DNA of 64,000 nt, taken from the NCBI GenBank assembly GCA_910588435.1, contig CAJUPL010000002.1, positions 1 to 64,000 of the forward strand, read 5' to 3'. This document shows, in pieces, positions 43,319 through 50,912 of this stretch. A program made the position numbers and the translations under genes. The stretch's first letter is position 1. Every line of letters starts with the position of its first letter. Under the pieces are notes generated by a model, which was not told the origin of the DNA, ran no database searches, and saw only the letters and a list, made by a program, of their open reading frames with translations. Source of the stretch: an uncultured Eggerthellaceae bacterium. GTDB lineage: Bacteria; Actinomycetota; Coriobacteriia; Coriobacteriales; Eggerthellaceae.

Positions 43319-44519
43319 TGCTGCTCCTTGGGTTGGTGTTGCCGCTCACTTGGTTGCGGGGTCCTTGATCGAGCCGCCTGCTCTGGCTCTCCTCGTGTGC
43401 TGAGCCACCGCGCTTGGCGGGCTTTCGCCTAGGAGCGTAATGGTGCCGGAGGACCGGCTCCAGCAAGTGAAGCTTGCCAATGGCATATGCGGTGATAGCC
43501 CCGGCTCCCACGATGGCGAACACGCGCCAGATGCCCTCTGATTCAGCCAGCATGATGGCGCAGATGGCAAGCGCAAGCGTCCACAGGCACATGATCAGCA
43601 CGGTGTCACGCTGAGAGAAGCCTGCGGAGAGCAGCCTGTGGTGGATGTGCCCGCGATCCGGCTGGTCCACTCGCTGGTGCGCACGGCTTCGCCTGATGAT
43701 GGCCACCGCCGTATCTGTGATGGGAACGCCTGCTGCCATGATGGGTACAAGAAGGGATATGAACAGCGTTGAGCGAGCAACCGCGAACAGGGACACGATC
43801 CCAAGCGAGAGCCCTAGGAGAAGAGAGCCTGAATCTCCCATGAAGATGGATGCAGGATGGTGATTGCTCTTCATAAATCCGATGCATGACCCCACGATGG
43901 CAACAGCCATGAGCGCAGAGCCGAACCTTCCCGCGAATGAGGCGAACACGAATATGGTGCCCGCGGATATGGCGCTGATCCCGGAGGCCAGGCCATCAAG
44001 GCCGTCTATCAAGTTGATCACGTTCGCGAAAGCCACCAGATAGAAGATGGTGATGGGGTATGCCAGCCAGCCGAACTCTATGAACCCGCCGTCTTGGAAG
44101 GGGTTCTGCATGTCAGAGAGCAGAAGCCCCGAGGATGCGCAGATGGCTGCGCTCACGATCTGGCCTACGAATTTGATTGGGGCTTTGAGCCCTACGATGT
44201 CGTCAACGATGCCAACGCCGAACATGAAGATGATCCCAGCTGCCAAGATGGGAAGGTTCACGTTCATGTCATTGCCGGAGCGGAACGGGTCCGTCCAGCC
44301 GAATGCGGCACCGCCCACCCATATGACCAGGCATCCGCAGACCATCCCGCCGAAGATGGCGATGCCGCCCATGCGGGGGATGGGTTTGGTGTTCACGCGG
44401 CGCTTGTCAGGATAATCTATGGCATCTGCGGCCTTCGCGATGTGCTTCGCCAGTGGTGTCAGCGCAATGGTTGCGATGATGGAGACGATGAGGACTGCAG
44501 CGCATTCGATCCAGATCAT
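43296..44519 (-). CDS. wecA: Undecaprenyl-phosphate N-acetylglucosaminyl 1-phosphate transferase
   Basis: MraY/WecA/TagO-family membrane enzyme of 407 residues that starts glycopolymer synthesis by moving sugar-1-phosphate from UDP-GlcNAc to undecaprenyl phosphate. It has about eleven hydrophobic segments, DDIVGLKAPIKF, the catalytic NVINLIDGLDGLASG, MGDSGSLLLG and the cytoplasmic loop DRGHIHHRL. The last 40 residues form a polar, basic tail. GGAGG is 13 bases before the ATG, rather far. Initiation by this enzyme supports a GlcNAc-primed polymer exported by the ABC transporter at 12602-15271. Confidence 0.93.
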   Translation of the reverse strand: MIWIECAAVLIVSIIATIALTPLAKHIAKAADAIDYPDKRRVNTKPIPRMGGIAIFGGMVCGCLVIWVGGAAFGWTDPFRSGNDMNVNLPILAAGIIFMFGVGIVDDIVGLKAPIKFVGQIVSAAICASSGLLLSDMQNPFQDGGFIEFGWLAYPITIFYLVAFANVINLIDGLDGLASGISAISAGTIFVFASFAGRFGSALMAVAIVGSCIGFMKSNHHPASIFMGDSGSLLLGLSLGIVSLFAVARSTLFISLLVPIMAAGVPITDTAVAIIRRSRAHQRVDQPDRGHIHHRLLSAGFSQRDTVLIMCLWTLALAICAIMLAESEGIWRVFAIVGAGAITAYAIGKLHLLEPVLRHHYAPRRKPAKRGGSAHEESQSRRLDQGPRNQVSGNTNPRSSNGRARKR

Positions 44520-44579
44520 ATGGCTGTTGCGTCCTCCAGCAGTCTTAGGGCTCAGATGGCCCGCCTGATTAACCGCTCT

Positions 44580-44585
44580 ATTATA
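44580..44585 (-). promoter_or_regulatory. -10 box of the wecA operon
   Basis: TATAAT on the minus strand, about 60 bases before the wecA start. The possible -35 (AAGACC, 18-base spacer) matches only three positions. It is back to back with the promoter of the plus-strand GT2 gene. Confidence 0.5.
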
Positions 44586-44607
44586 GGGGAAGCTGCAGGA
44601 TCTGGTC

Positions 44608-44636
44608 TTCGCAGTGGCATCCGTTCATGCGATAAT
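44608..44636 (+). promoter_or_regulatory. Promoter for a leaderless GlfT1-like gene
   Basis: TTCGCA (44608-44613), 17-base spacer, GATAAT (44631-44636). Six bases separate the -10 from ATG 44643, so transcription is expected to begin at or beside the start codon. No Shine-Dalgarno sequence precedes this ATG. Confidence 0.6.
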
Positions 44637-44642
44637 GCGGGC

Positions 44643-45617
44643 ATGGATAAGACAGCCATCATCATCGTCACGTACAAGCGTCAGCAGCTGTTAGACAAGT
44701 TGCTGGAATCCCTGCTCTTCTTGGATATTGCGCCTTGGCGCGTGTACGTTGTGGACAACGAGGCCTCCACGGAGACGGAGCGCCTGGTGAAGACGTATGC
44801 CCAGCTGGTGGGCGAAGGCTTCACGGCGGTGCCCTGGGCAGAGGGTGCTGATTCTTTCATCTATGCGCCGCAGCCTGAGAACACGGGCGGTGCCGGCGGA
44901 TTCTCAGAGGGCGTTCGCCTTGCATATGAGGCCGGGGCTGAGTGGTTCTGGCTCATGGATGACGACGTAAAGGTGACCCCTGATGCACTGACGAAGCTTG
45001 AGAAGTGGTCAGGCCGCTTCGACGCCATCCAGGGTTCGCGCCTTGACTATGATGGGGGGCCGTTCTGGTGGCAATACAGGTTCCTTCCCCAACTTGGTGC
45101 CTACAACCCATTGGCAAGGTCCGGGTTCGGGCCGCAAGGATGGAAGCCTGCGAATGCGCTCTGCTTCGAAGGTGGCTTCTTCTCAAGGCGCGTGGTGGAT
45201 GAGATCGGGCTGCCGGATGCGCGCTTCTTCATCTATTGGGATGACTGCATCTATGGGTACTTGGCAAGCAGGCACCTTCGCGTGGCCGTTGTGGAGGATG
45301 TCATCTTGCAGCGTACTCGCAACGTCCAGAACTGGGAGGTGTCAGGCGTTCGCCAGCTGAACTCAAGCTCTGACATGACCAGGTATCACGTGATGCGCAA
45401 TCGCGGGCATGTTGCGAACTACCTCAAAGCGGAAGGGGAGCTGATCCCTGTTGCGTTTGCGGTTGGCACTGCCTCTTGCGCTGCCAAGGAGCTCATACGC
45501 CTGGCAGTTGTGGAAAGAGGCGGCATTCTCTCTGGCGCGAAGAGCTTGCTGCGTGGATGGCGCGATTCGCGTGCCATAATGGCTGATCCTGATTGGAAGC
45601 CGTATAAGGAGCTTTAG
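44643..45617 (+). CDS. GlfT1-like GT2 glycosyltransferase
   Basis: A 324-residue GT2 enzyme with the pattern of the GlfT1/rhamnosyl-galactosyl group: VDNEASTET, NTGGAGGFSEGVRLAYEAG, FWLMDDDVKVTPD (DDD), FEGGFFSRRVVDEIGLPD and FIYWDDCIYGY. GlfT1 adds the first galactofuranoses to a GlcNAc-Rha lipid acceptor. The frame extends upstream over wecA but ATG 44643 is the true start, since it follows the promoter GATAAT by six bases. The deacetylase gene begins three bases after its stop. Confidence 0.87.
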   Translation: MDKTAIIIVTYKRQQLLDKLLESLLFLDIAPWRVYVVDNEASTETERLVKTYAQLVGEGFTAVPWAEGADSFIYAPQPENTGGAGGFSEGVRLAYEAGAEWFWLMDDDVKVTPDALTKLEKWSGRFDAIQGSRLDYDGGPFWWQYRFLPQLGAYNPLARSGFGPQGWKPANALCFEGGFFSRRVVDEIGLPDARFFIYWDDCIYGYLASRHLRVAVVEDVILQRTRNVQNWEVSGVRQLNSSSDMTRYHVMRNRGHVANYLKAEGELIPVAFAVGTASCAAKELIRLAVVERGGILSGAKSLLRGWRDSRAIMADPDWKPYKEL

Positions 45618-45620
45618 AAG

Positions 45621-46751
45621 ATGCCCAAAGGACGTGACCTGCCGAAGGGGAACCTTCGCGCACCCATCCTGATCGTCTGCTTGATAGTGCTGCTTGCAGC
45701 AGCTTGCATCGGCGCCACATATCTTGGCAAGGAGGCGGAGGAGGAAGAGCCGCTGATCAGCTCGTATTCGCAAGCGGAGGATGCAGTAGCACCTGTGGCC
45801 CTTGAAATGGAGGAGTCTGCCGTTCCTGAGTTCGCGGACGACGTGGTCATGACGCTCAATGGCTCCAAGGACACCATCGTCTTGGCGGGCGAGGACTACA
45901 TAGAGTCAGGTTGCCACGTCATCATGGAGGACGGCACTGACCTCACGGATTCCGTTGAAGTGAGCGGTGAGGTTGATGCGGCTGTTCCAGGGGACTACGC
46001 CATCACCTATACAGTGAACACCCCTGATGGGAGGTATGCGTCCACCACACGGGAGGTCCACGTTGTGGATGACATGGATGTGGCATCTGATCTGCCCGTG
46101 CTGATGTATCACTACATATATACGGACATGGATCAACCCGATGTGCTTGATGCGAACTATCTGCTGGATACGGACTTCGAACGCCAGCTGCAGTACCTGA
46201 ACGGAGAGGGCTTCTACTATCCCTCCATGCAAGAGGTCCGCGCCTTCGTTGACGGTAAGCACTCGCTGCCTGCGAAGAGCGTTGTGCTCACATTCGATGA
46301 TGGCGAACAGGGATTCTTGGACTACGGCATCCCGCTTCTGAATGAGTATGAGGTGCCAGCCACTTCGTACCTCATCTGCTCAGATGAGGATGCAGCCTAC
46401 AAAGCGCAAGCGTACGCATCCGAATACGTTCGCTTCCAATCCCATAGCTACGATATGCATCGCGCTGGCTCCGATGTAGGGCAGGGCGGGCGCATCCACG
46501 CCATGACCGAACAGCAGATACTGGAAGATGCTGAGGCTGCGGAAGCCATCTTAGGTGATGTGCAGTCCATGGCTTATCCGTTCGGTGACAACAACGAAGC
46601 TGCATGGGCAGCTCTTGAGGATGCAGGCGTGCTCTGCGCGTTCACGGTGAAGAATGCGCGCATAGCTCCGGGGGACAACCCTTATGCATTGAATCGCGTT
46701 CGCATCTCTGGCGGATACACGCTTGACGGGTTCGCGAGCCTCGTCAGCTAG
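45621..46751 (+). CDS. Membrane-anchored polysaccharide deacetylase with Ig-like domain
   Basis: A 376-residue protein: basic N-terminus, one membrane segment (about 14-34), an Ig-like DUF5011-type domain (VVMTLNGSKDTIVLAG...YTVNTPDGRY, about 75-150), then a NodB carbohydrate esterase 4 domain. NodB motifs are VLTFDDGEQGF, the metal-binding HSYDMH and AYPFGDNNEA. It acts outside the membrane and removes acetyl groups from GlcNAc or similar residues in the wall or polymer. AAGGAG precedes the ATG, across the end of the GlfT1-like gene. Confidence 0.9.
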   Translation: MPKGRDLPKGNLRAPILIVCLIVLLAAACIGATYLGKEAEEEEPLISSYSQAEDAVAPVALEMEESAVPEFADDVVMTLNGSKDTIVLAGEDYIESGCHVIMEDGTDLTDSVEVSGEVDAAVPGDYAITYTVNTPDGRYASTTREVHVVDDMDVASDLPVLMYHYIYTDMDQPDVLDANYLLDTDFERQLQYLNGEGFYYPSMQEVRAFVDGKHSLPAKSVVLTFDDGEQGFLDYGIPLLNEYEVPATSYLICSDEDAAYKAQAYASEYVRFQSHSYDMHRAGSDVGQGGRIHAMTEQQILEDAEAAEAILGDVQSMAYPFGDNNEAAWAALEDAGVLCAFTVKNARIAPGDNPYALNRVRISGGYTLDGFASLVS

Positions 46752-46829
46752 GACGACTCAAGCCTGTGAGGATTTCCTGAAGGCGCATTGAGCGCAGTGT
46801 TAAGGGCTGCAATTCGCGGCGGCGTGTCC

Positions 46830-46835
46830 TATAAT
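46830..46835 (+). promoter_or_regulatory. -10 box of the LCP gene
   Basis: TATAAT overlaps the first in-frame ATG of the LCP reading frame (46834). Transcription from it would start near 46842, so ATG 46834 could not be translated from this promoter. The -35 is poorly conserved. Confidence 0.5.
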
Positions 46836-46872
46836 GCGCTATTCAAGCGATCAGCCTAGTGAAAGTGATCAT

Positions 46873-48369
46873 ATGCCGAAGAAACGAAGCACCAAGTCTT
46901 CCGCGAGCAATCCTTATTCCAATAGAGTCCAACCAGTCAATCCAGCTCATATGGCAAGCGGCTTCAAGCCAACGGGCAGCTATGCCCGTGACGCTGCTGC
47001 CTATCATGCAGTTGCTGCCAAGCAGGGCATGAGCACAGGCAAGAAGGCCGCCATCATCGTCTTGGGCGTCCTTGTGGCGTTGGTGCTAGGAGCGGGAACT
47101 GCGTTCGCTCTGTATGTGAATCATCTGGACAGCCAGCTCAAGGGCAACAAGACCGACCAAGAGCGCATGGCCATCCAGGATGCTCTGGGGTTCGAGACCT
47201 CTCTGGACAAGCCGTTCTACATGATGCTCATCGGCACTGACCGCCGTGACTATGACGAGAACGATACCGGCCCTTGGAGGTCAGATACGAACATCGTCTG
47301 CCGCGTGGACCCTCAGCAGGCGCAGGTGTCCATGATCTCCATCCCGCGTGATACGAAGATAGACATCAAGGGACATGGCACCCAGAAGTTCAATTCGGCG
47401 TACGCCTTCGATGGCGCGGCTGGTGCCATCACCGAGGCTGAGAACCTGCTGGATGTTGACATCACGCACTACGCTGAGGTCAGCTTCGGCCAGTTGGCAA
47501 GCTTGGTGGACGCTGTTGGTGGCGTCACGGTTGAGAACGAGTCCAAGATCGACAACTGGAAGCTGGATGACGGCGGAGATGGTGAGCACTACATCATCGA
47601 AGAGGGCACTCAGCACCTGAGCGGCTACGAGGCGCTGGCTTTCGCAAGGAACCGTGACTACCCTGATGGTGACTTCACGCGCACCAAGCATCAGCGCCAG
47701 GTCATAGAAGCGGTGGTGGATTCTGTCCTTGCCATGCCCATCACTGGCATCCCGGGCGTCATCGAGGCAGCTGTTAGCTGCGTTGAGACGGACCTCTCCG
47801 TGATGGATCTCATCGGGCTTGCCCAGATGCTGGCGGATTCAAGCAAGGATCTGGTGGTCTACTCAGCGCTTCTGCCTTCATACACGCAGAACATCAATGG
47901 GATCTCCTTCGTCATCAATGACGAGGAGATGACGAAGGAGATGCTGAAGGTCTTCAAAGAGGGCGGGGACATCTCTGAGTTCCAGTCCAACAAGACCGCA
48001 TCTGACATCGTTGACAAGAGCATCGACACCTCGAACGTCCTCATCCTGAAGGGTGACGACGAGCATTCGAAGGGCCTTGGCACTACTGATATCAACCAGA
48101 CCACCAATGGCACCACCATCCCGTCTGGCGGCAGCGGGAACGGGAGCAGCGGCACCACGGGCGGTTCTGGCACAGGGAACGGCGGCTCATCCACGGGTGA
48201 TGAGGGTGCTGGTAGCGGTGGCAGCGAATCTGGCGGGAGCACTGGCGGCAGCGCTGGTGGGGACACTGGCAACAGCGGTGGCACCCCAGGTGGCTCCACC
48301 GGCGGTGAGACGCCAGCTCCACCCTCTGGCGGAGAGACTGGCGGTGCGGAAGCAGCCGCCGCTGCATAA
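46873..48369 (+). CDS. LytR-CpsA-Psr (LCP) family glycopolymer ligase
   Basis: About 498 residues: a cytoplasmic basic tail, one membrane segment (AAIIVLGVLVALVLGAG), the LCP domain and a low-complexity Gly/Ser/Thr tail of about 90 residues. LCP landmarks are FYMMLIGTDRRD, RSDTNIVCRVD, MISIPRDTKIDI, KFNSAYAF and AFARNRDYPDGDFTRTKHQRQ. LCP enzymes transfer polymers from undecaprenyl pyrophosphate to peptidoglycan. ATG 46873 is chosen because TATAAT overlaps the earlier ATG at 46834. A terminator follows at once. Confidence 0.9.
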   Translation: MPKKRSTKSSASNPYSNRVQPVNPAHMASGFKPTGSYARDAAAYHAVAAKQGMSTGKKAAIIVLGVLVALVLGAGTAFALYVNHLDSQLKGNKTDQERMAIQDALGFETSLDKPFYMMLIGTDRRDYDENDTGPWRSDTNIVCRVDPQQAQVSMISIPRDTKIDIKGHGTQKFNSAYAFDGAAGAITEAENLLDVDITHYAEVSFGQLASLVDAVGGVTVENESKIDNWKLDDGGDGEHYIIEEGTQHLSGYEALAFARNRDYPDGDFTRTKHQRQVIEAVVDSVLAMPITGIPGVIEAAVSCVETDLSVMDLIGLAQMLADSSKDLVVYSALLPSYTQNINGISFVINDEEMTKEMLKVFKEGGDISEFQSNKTASDIVDKSIDTSNVLILKGDDEHSKGLGTTDINQTTNGTTIPSGGSGNGSSGTTGGSGTGNGGSSTGDEGAGSGGSESGGSTGGSAGGDTGNSGGTPGGSTGGETPAPPSGGETGGAEAAAAA

Positions 48370-48382
48370 AGAGGCAACAGAA

Positions 48383-48407
48383 AAGGCCCCCTCTCAGAGG
48401 GGGCCTT
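48383..48407. terminator. Bidirectional Rho-independent terminator
   Basis: The arms AAGGCCCCCTC and GAGGGGGCCTT form a GC-rich stem of about eleven pairs with a tiny central loop. It is followed by CTTCTT on the plus strand and by TTTTCTG on the minus strand. It sits between the convergent LCP and Hpt genes and can end both. Confidence 0.92.
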
Positions 48408-48438
48408 CTTCATGTGTGGGATGATTTCGAAAGATGGC

Positions 48439-48807
48439 TTAGAATTCGCCTTCCTGCCAAGCCACCAAGCCTTCGATCACCTTGTCATGCGCAGCCTTGA
48501 GGTCAGGCATCATCTCTTGGGCTGCCTGGTATTCCCCTTGATGCAGCGCCTCTGATGTTGCAGAGGCCACCTTGAAGAGGTTGGCGAAAGAGAGGTTCCC
48601 AGATACGCCCTTCAGGGTATGCGCAGCAGTGTAGGCGCTGTCATAGTCCTTTGCTTCCATTGCTGCCACATAGTCAACGTAGTTCGTATTGTTCAGATAC
48701 TTGAGCGCAAGCCTCTTGAAGAGGGCCTCATCGCCATCCATGCGCTCCATTGCGTCTGGAAGATCGATGCCATATTCAGCAAGCTTTGAAGCCAATGTCT
48801 CATCCAT
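48439..48807 (-). CDS. Hpt domain protein (histidine phosphotransfer)
   Basis: A 122-residue four-helix protein with the phosphorylatable histidine in AAHTLKGVSGNLSF, the conserved Hpt motif. Such proteins pass phosphate between response regulators and hybrid kinases. No kinase or regulator gene is nearby, so its partners must be elsewhere. AAGGAG precedes the ATG. A 7-base inverted repeat covers its likely -10 region. Confidence 0.88.
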   Translation of the reverse strand: MDETLASKLAEYGIDLPDAMERMDGDEALFKRLALKYLNNTNYVDYVAAMEAKDYDSAYTAAHTLKGVSGNLSFANLFKVASATSEALHQGEYQAAQEMMPDLKAAHDKVIEGLVAWQEGEF

Positions 48808-48832
48808 TTGGCTCTCCTTTCACATCAATTCA

Positions 48833-48854
48833 CTTGAGATTCTACATTCTCAAG
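48833..48854 (-). promoter_or_regulatory. Inverted repeat over the Hpt promoter
   Basis: CTTGAGA and TCTCAAG are perfect 7-base arms separated by eight bases. The repeat overlaps a TAGAAT -10-like hexamer read on the minus strand (48839-48844). It is probably a repressor operator. Confidence 0.5.
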
Positions 48855-49026
48855 CATTTCGCTTATCTTTCGTCAGCTTTTCGTTACTCGGTTGGCATGC
48901 TTTCAGCAAACCATGAAACGCTGACAAATCGCGCAATGGCATGGTTTAGAATAGGCCGCTGAAACGAAGACACGCACGTCTGTTCGATGACTGCGTGATG
49001 AACCAAGAAGGGCATATACATCACTC
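48855..49026. other. Intergenic region between hpt and thyX
   Basis: The remaining part of the 219-base divergent gap. TAGAAT at 48947-48952 is a possible -10 for thyX, with TGACAA at 48922-48927 too far for an ideal -35. No RNA gene is visible. Confidence 0.3.
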
Positions 49027-49707
49027 ATGCAAGTAGAACTCCTGTATCACACTCCTGACCCTGAGCGCGCAATAGCCACAGCAGCAAGGCTCTGCTACGC
49101 GCCTGTAGGGGCATCAGAGCTCATGGAGACCATGCCTCAAGAGCGCGTGGAATCCGTGCTCTCCACCATCATGTCAAGCGGCCACTTCTCAACGCTGGAG
49201 CATGCAAGCTACACCTTCGCCATAGAAGGCGTTTCGCGTGTGCTGACCCATCAGCTGGTGCGCCATCGCCTGGCAAGCTTCAACCAGCAATCGCAGCGCT
49301 ATGTGAAGTTCAAGGACGGGTTCCCGTACGTCACACCAGATACCGTGAAGCAGGATGAGGTGGCGAACGCGGCATATGAGTCCTTGATGGAGCACGCCGC
49401 CCGCACTTATCAGGAGCTTCTGGATGCAGGCATCCCTGCGGAGGATGCGCGCTTCGTGCTGCCGAATGCCACGGAGACGAAGATAGTCACCACCATGAAC
49501 GTTCGTGAGCTCATGCATTTCTTCGATCTTCGGTGCTGCAATCGCGCGCAGTGGGAGATACAGGAGCTGGCCTTGAAGATGCTGGAGCTCGTCCGTCCAA
49601 CAGCGCCGTACATCTTCGCAACCGCCGGAGCGCCGTGCGTGCACTCATCTTGCCCCGAGGGGAAGATGACGTGCGGCAACCCCTTCCCGAAGGCTCGGCG
49701 CAACTGA
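49027..49707 (+). CDS. thyX: Flavin-dependent thymidylate synthase
   Basis: Makes dTMP from dUMP using FAD, NADPH and methylenetetrahydrofolate. A 226-residue protein with the ThyX signature RHRLASFNQQSQRYV (RHRxxSxNxxSxRY) and GHFSTLEHASYTF upstream of it. Length and motif order are normal. The final codon overlaps the next start in TGATG, so thyX and yqhQ are probably co-translated, though their functions are unrelated. Confidence 0.96.
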   Translation: MQVELLYHTPDPERAIATAARLCYAPVGASELMETMPQERVESVLSTIMSSGHFSTLEHASYTFAIEGVSRVLTHQLVRHRLASFNQQSQRYVKFKDGFPYVTPDTVKQDEVANAAYESLMEHAARTYQELLDAGIPAEDARFVLPNATETKIVTTMNVRELMHFFDLRCCNRAQWEIQELALKMLELVRPTAPYIFATAGAPCVHSSCPEGKMTCGNPFPKARRN

Positions 49708-50912
49708 TGGGGGATAAGGAAGCTCCCAAGAAGAGCGATTTCACGCGCGCGTTCGCAGAGGACGGCACACGCAAGACCCACGTTGGAGGCCAGGCGCTCC
49801 TTGAGGGCATCATGATGCGCGGCAAGTATAACTGGTCTGTAGCCGTGCGCCAGCCTGACGGCACCATCTATCTTGAAGAGCATGACCTCACAAGCGGCAA
49901 GGATTCTCACAAGTGGATGAAGTGGCCGTTCATCCGCGGATGCACCGCTTTGGTGGAATCAATGGGGATCGGCTTCAAAGCGCTCCAAATAGCAGCCGAG
50001 CATGCCTTTGGTGACGAAGAGGGCGAAGAGCGCCAAGAGGCAGAGGGCCAAGAGCTCATTGAGATGATGGAAGAGACGCTCAATCCGCAGGATGAGGATG
50101 CTCACGCATATGAGGTCACAGGTTGTGCCGCTGACGGCACAGGTGAGCCCCAAGTGAAAGAGGTCCCCTACAAGGAGGAGCCTTCGAAGGGCTCTGCTGG
50201 CAAGCCTTCTGAGCCTTCAGAGGACGAAGGCCTTGGCAAAGGGGTCATGGCGGCATCCATGGTGGCAGGCGTCATCTTGGCCTTGGTGCTCTTCATGATC
50301 GTGCCGGCTGCGCTCACCAACCTGATAGTGGGTGAGTATGACCAGAACACCATCATGTGGAACGTGGTGGACGGCATCATACGAGTTGCCATCTTCATCT
50401 TCTACATCTGGCTCATAGGCCGGATGGAGGACATCCGCCGCATGTTCCAATACCATGGCGCTGAGCACAAGGCCATCCATTGCTTCGAGCATTGCCTGCC
50501 CATGACGGCAGAGAACGCACGCAGCTTTCCGCGCCTGCACGTGAGGTGCGGCACAGCGTTCCTCATCATGGTGCTGGTGCTGGCCATCATCATCTACACC
50601 GTGATCCCCATCAACTCCATCATAGATGCAACATCCGTGCCGGATGGTCTGCCCAAGCTTTTGCTGGTCATAGTCGTGCGCATCCTGTTCTTGCCCGTGA
50701 TAGCCGGCATCTCGTATGAGATCACGGTCAAATGGGCGGGAAGCCACCCAGACAACCCCATAGTCAAGGTCATCCTTTGGCCGGGCATGCAGATGCAGTA
50801 CTTGACAACGAACGAGCCAGACGATGAGCATATAGAATGTGCCATCGCTGCGATGAAGATGGTCTTGGAGAGAGAAGAGAGGGAAGAGGCCCTTGAAGCT
50901 GGTAGTCACTGA
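49707..50912 (+). CDS. DUF1385 membrane protein (YqhQ family)
   Basis: A 401-residue protein. The N-terminal HVGGQALLEGIMMRGK motif defines DUF1385. A charged linker at about residues 105-170 is followed by four or more membrane segments and QYHGAEHKAIHCFEH, the family's conserved histidine-rich segment. The biochemical function is unknown; the family is common in Gram-positives and placed near prfA or folate genes. The start is ATG 49707, overlapping the thyX stop by one base. Its last 20 bases overlap the topoisomerase gene. Confidence 0.9.
   Translation: MGDKEAPKKSDFTRAFAEDGTRKTHVGGQALLEGIMMRGKYNWSVAVRQPDGTIYLEEHDLTSGKDSHKWMKWPFIRGCTALVESMGIGFKALQIAAEHAFGDEEGEERQEAEGQELIEMMEETLNPQDEDAHAYEVTGCAADGTGEPQVKEVPYKEEPSKGSAGKPSEPSEDEGLGKGVMAASMVAGVILALVLFMIVPAALTNLIVGEYDQNTIMWNVVDGIIRVAIFIFYIWLIGRMEDIRRMFQYHGAEHKAIHCFEHCLPMTAENARSFPRLHVRCGTAFLIMVLVLAIIIYTVIPINSIIDATSVPDGLPKLLLVIVVRILFLPVIAGISYEITVKWAGSHPDNPIVKVILWPGMQMQYLTTNEPDDEHIECAIAAMKMVLEREEREEALEAGSH

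Noticed and set aside
44094..44642. 549-base upstream extension of the GlfT1-like frame
   Set aside because: It lies over the wecA gene on the other strand, has no GT2 homology and precedes the promoter at 44608-44636.
48120..48340. Repeated GGC/AGC units resembling a repeat array
   Set aside because: The units are irregular and in frame with LCP, encoding a low-complexity linker; there are no spacers, so this is not a CRISPR array.
47859..48413. Long Pro-rich open frame on the minus strand opposite the LCP tail
   Set aside because: It is the complement of the Gly/Ser/Thr-rich LCP tail and runs through the terminator; repetitive GC-rich codons keep the opposite frame open by chance.
49533..49706. 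Upstream extension of the yqhQ frame
   Set aside because: It overlaps thyX entirely; the DUF1385 motif and the TGATG junction both support ATG 49707.
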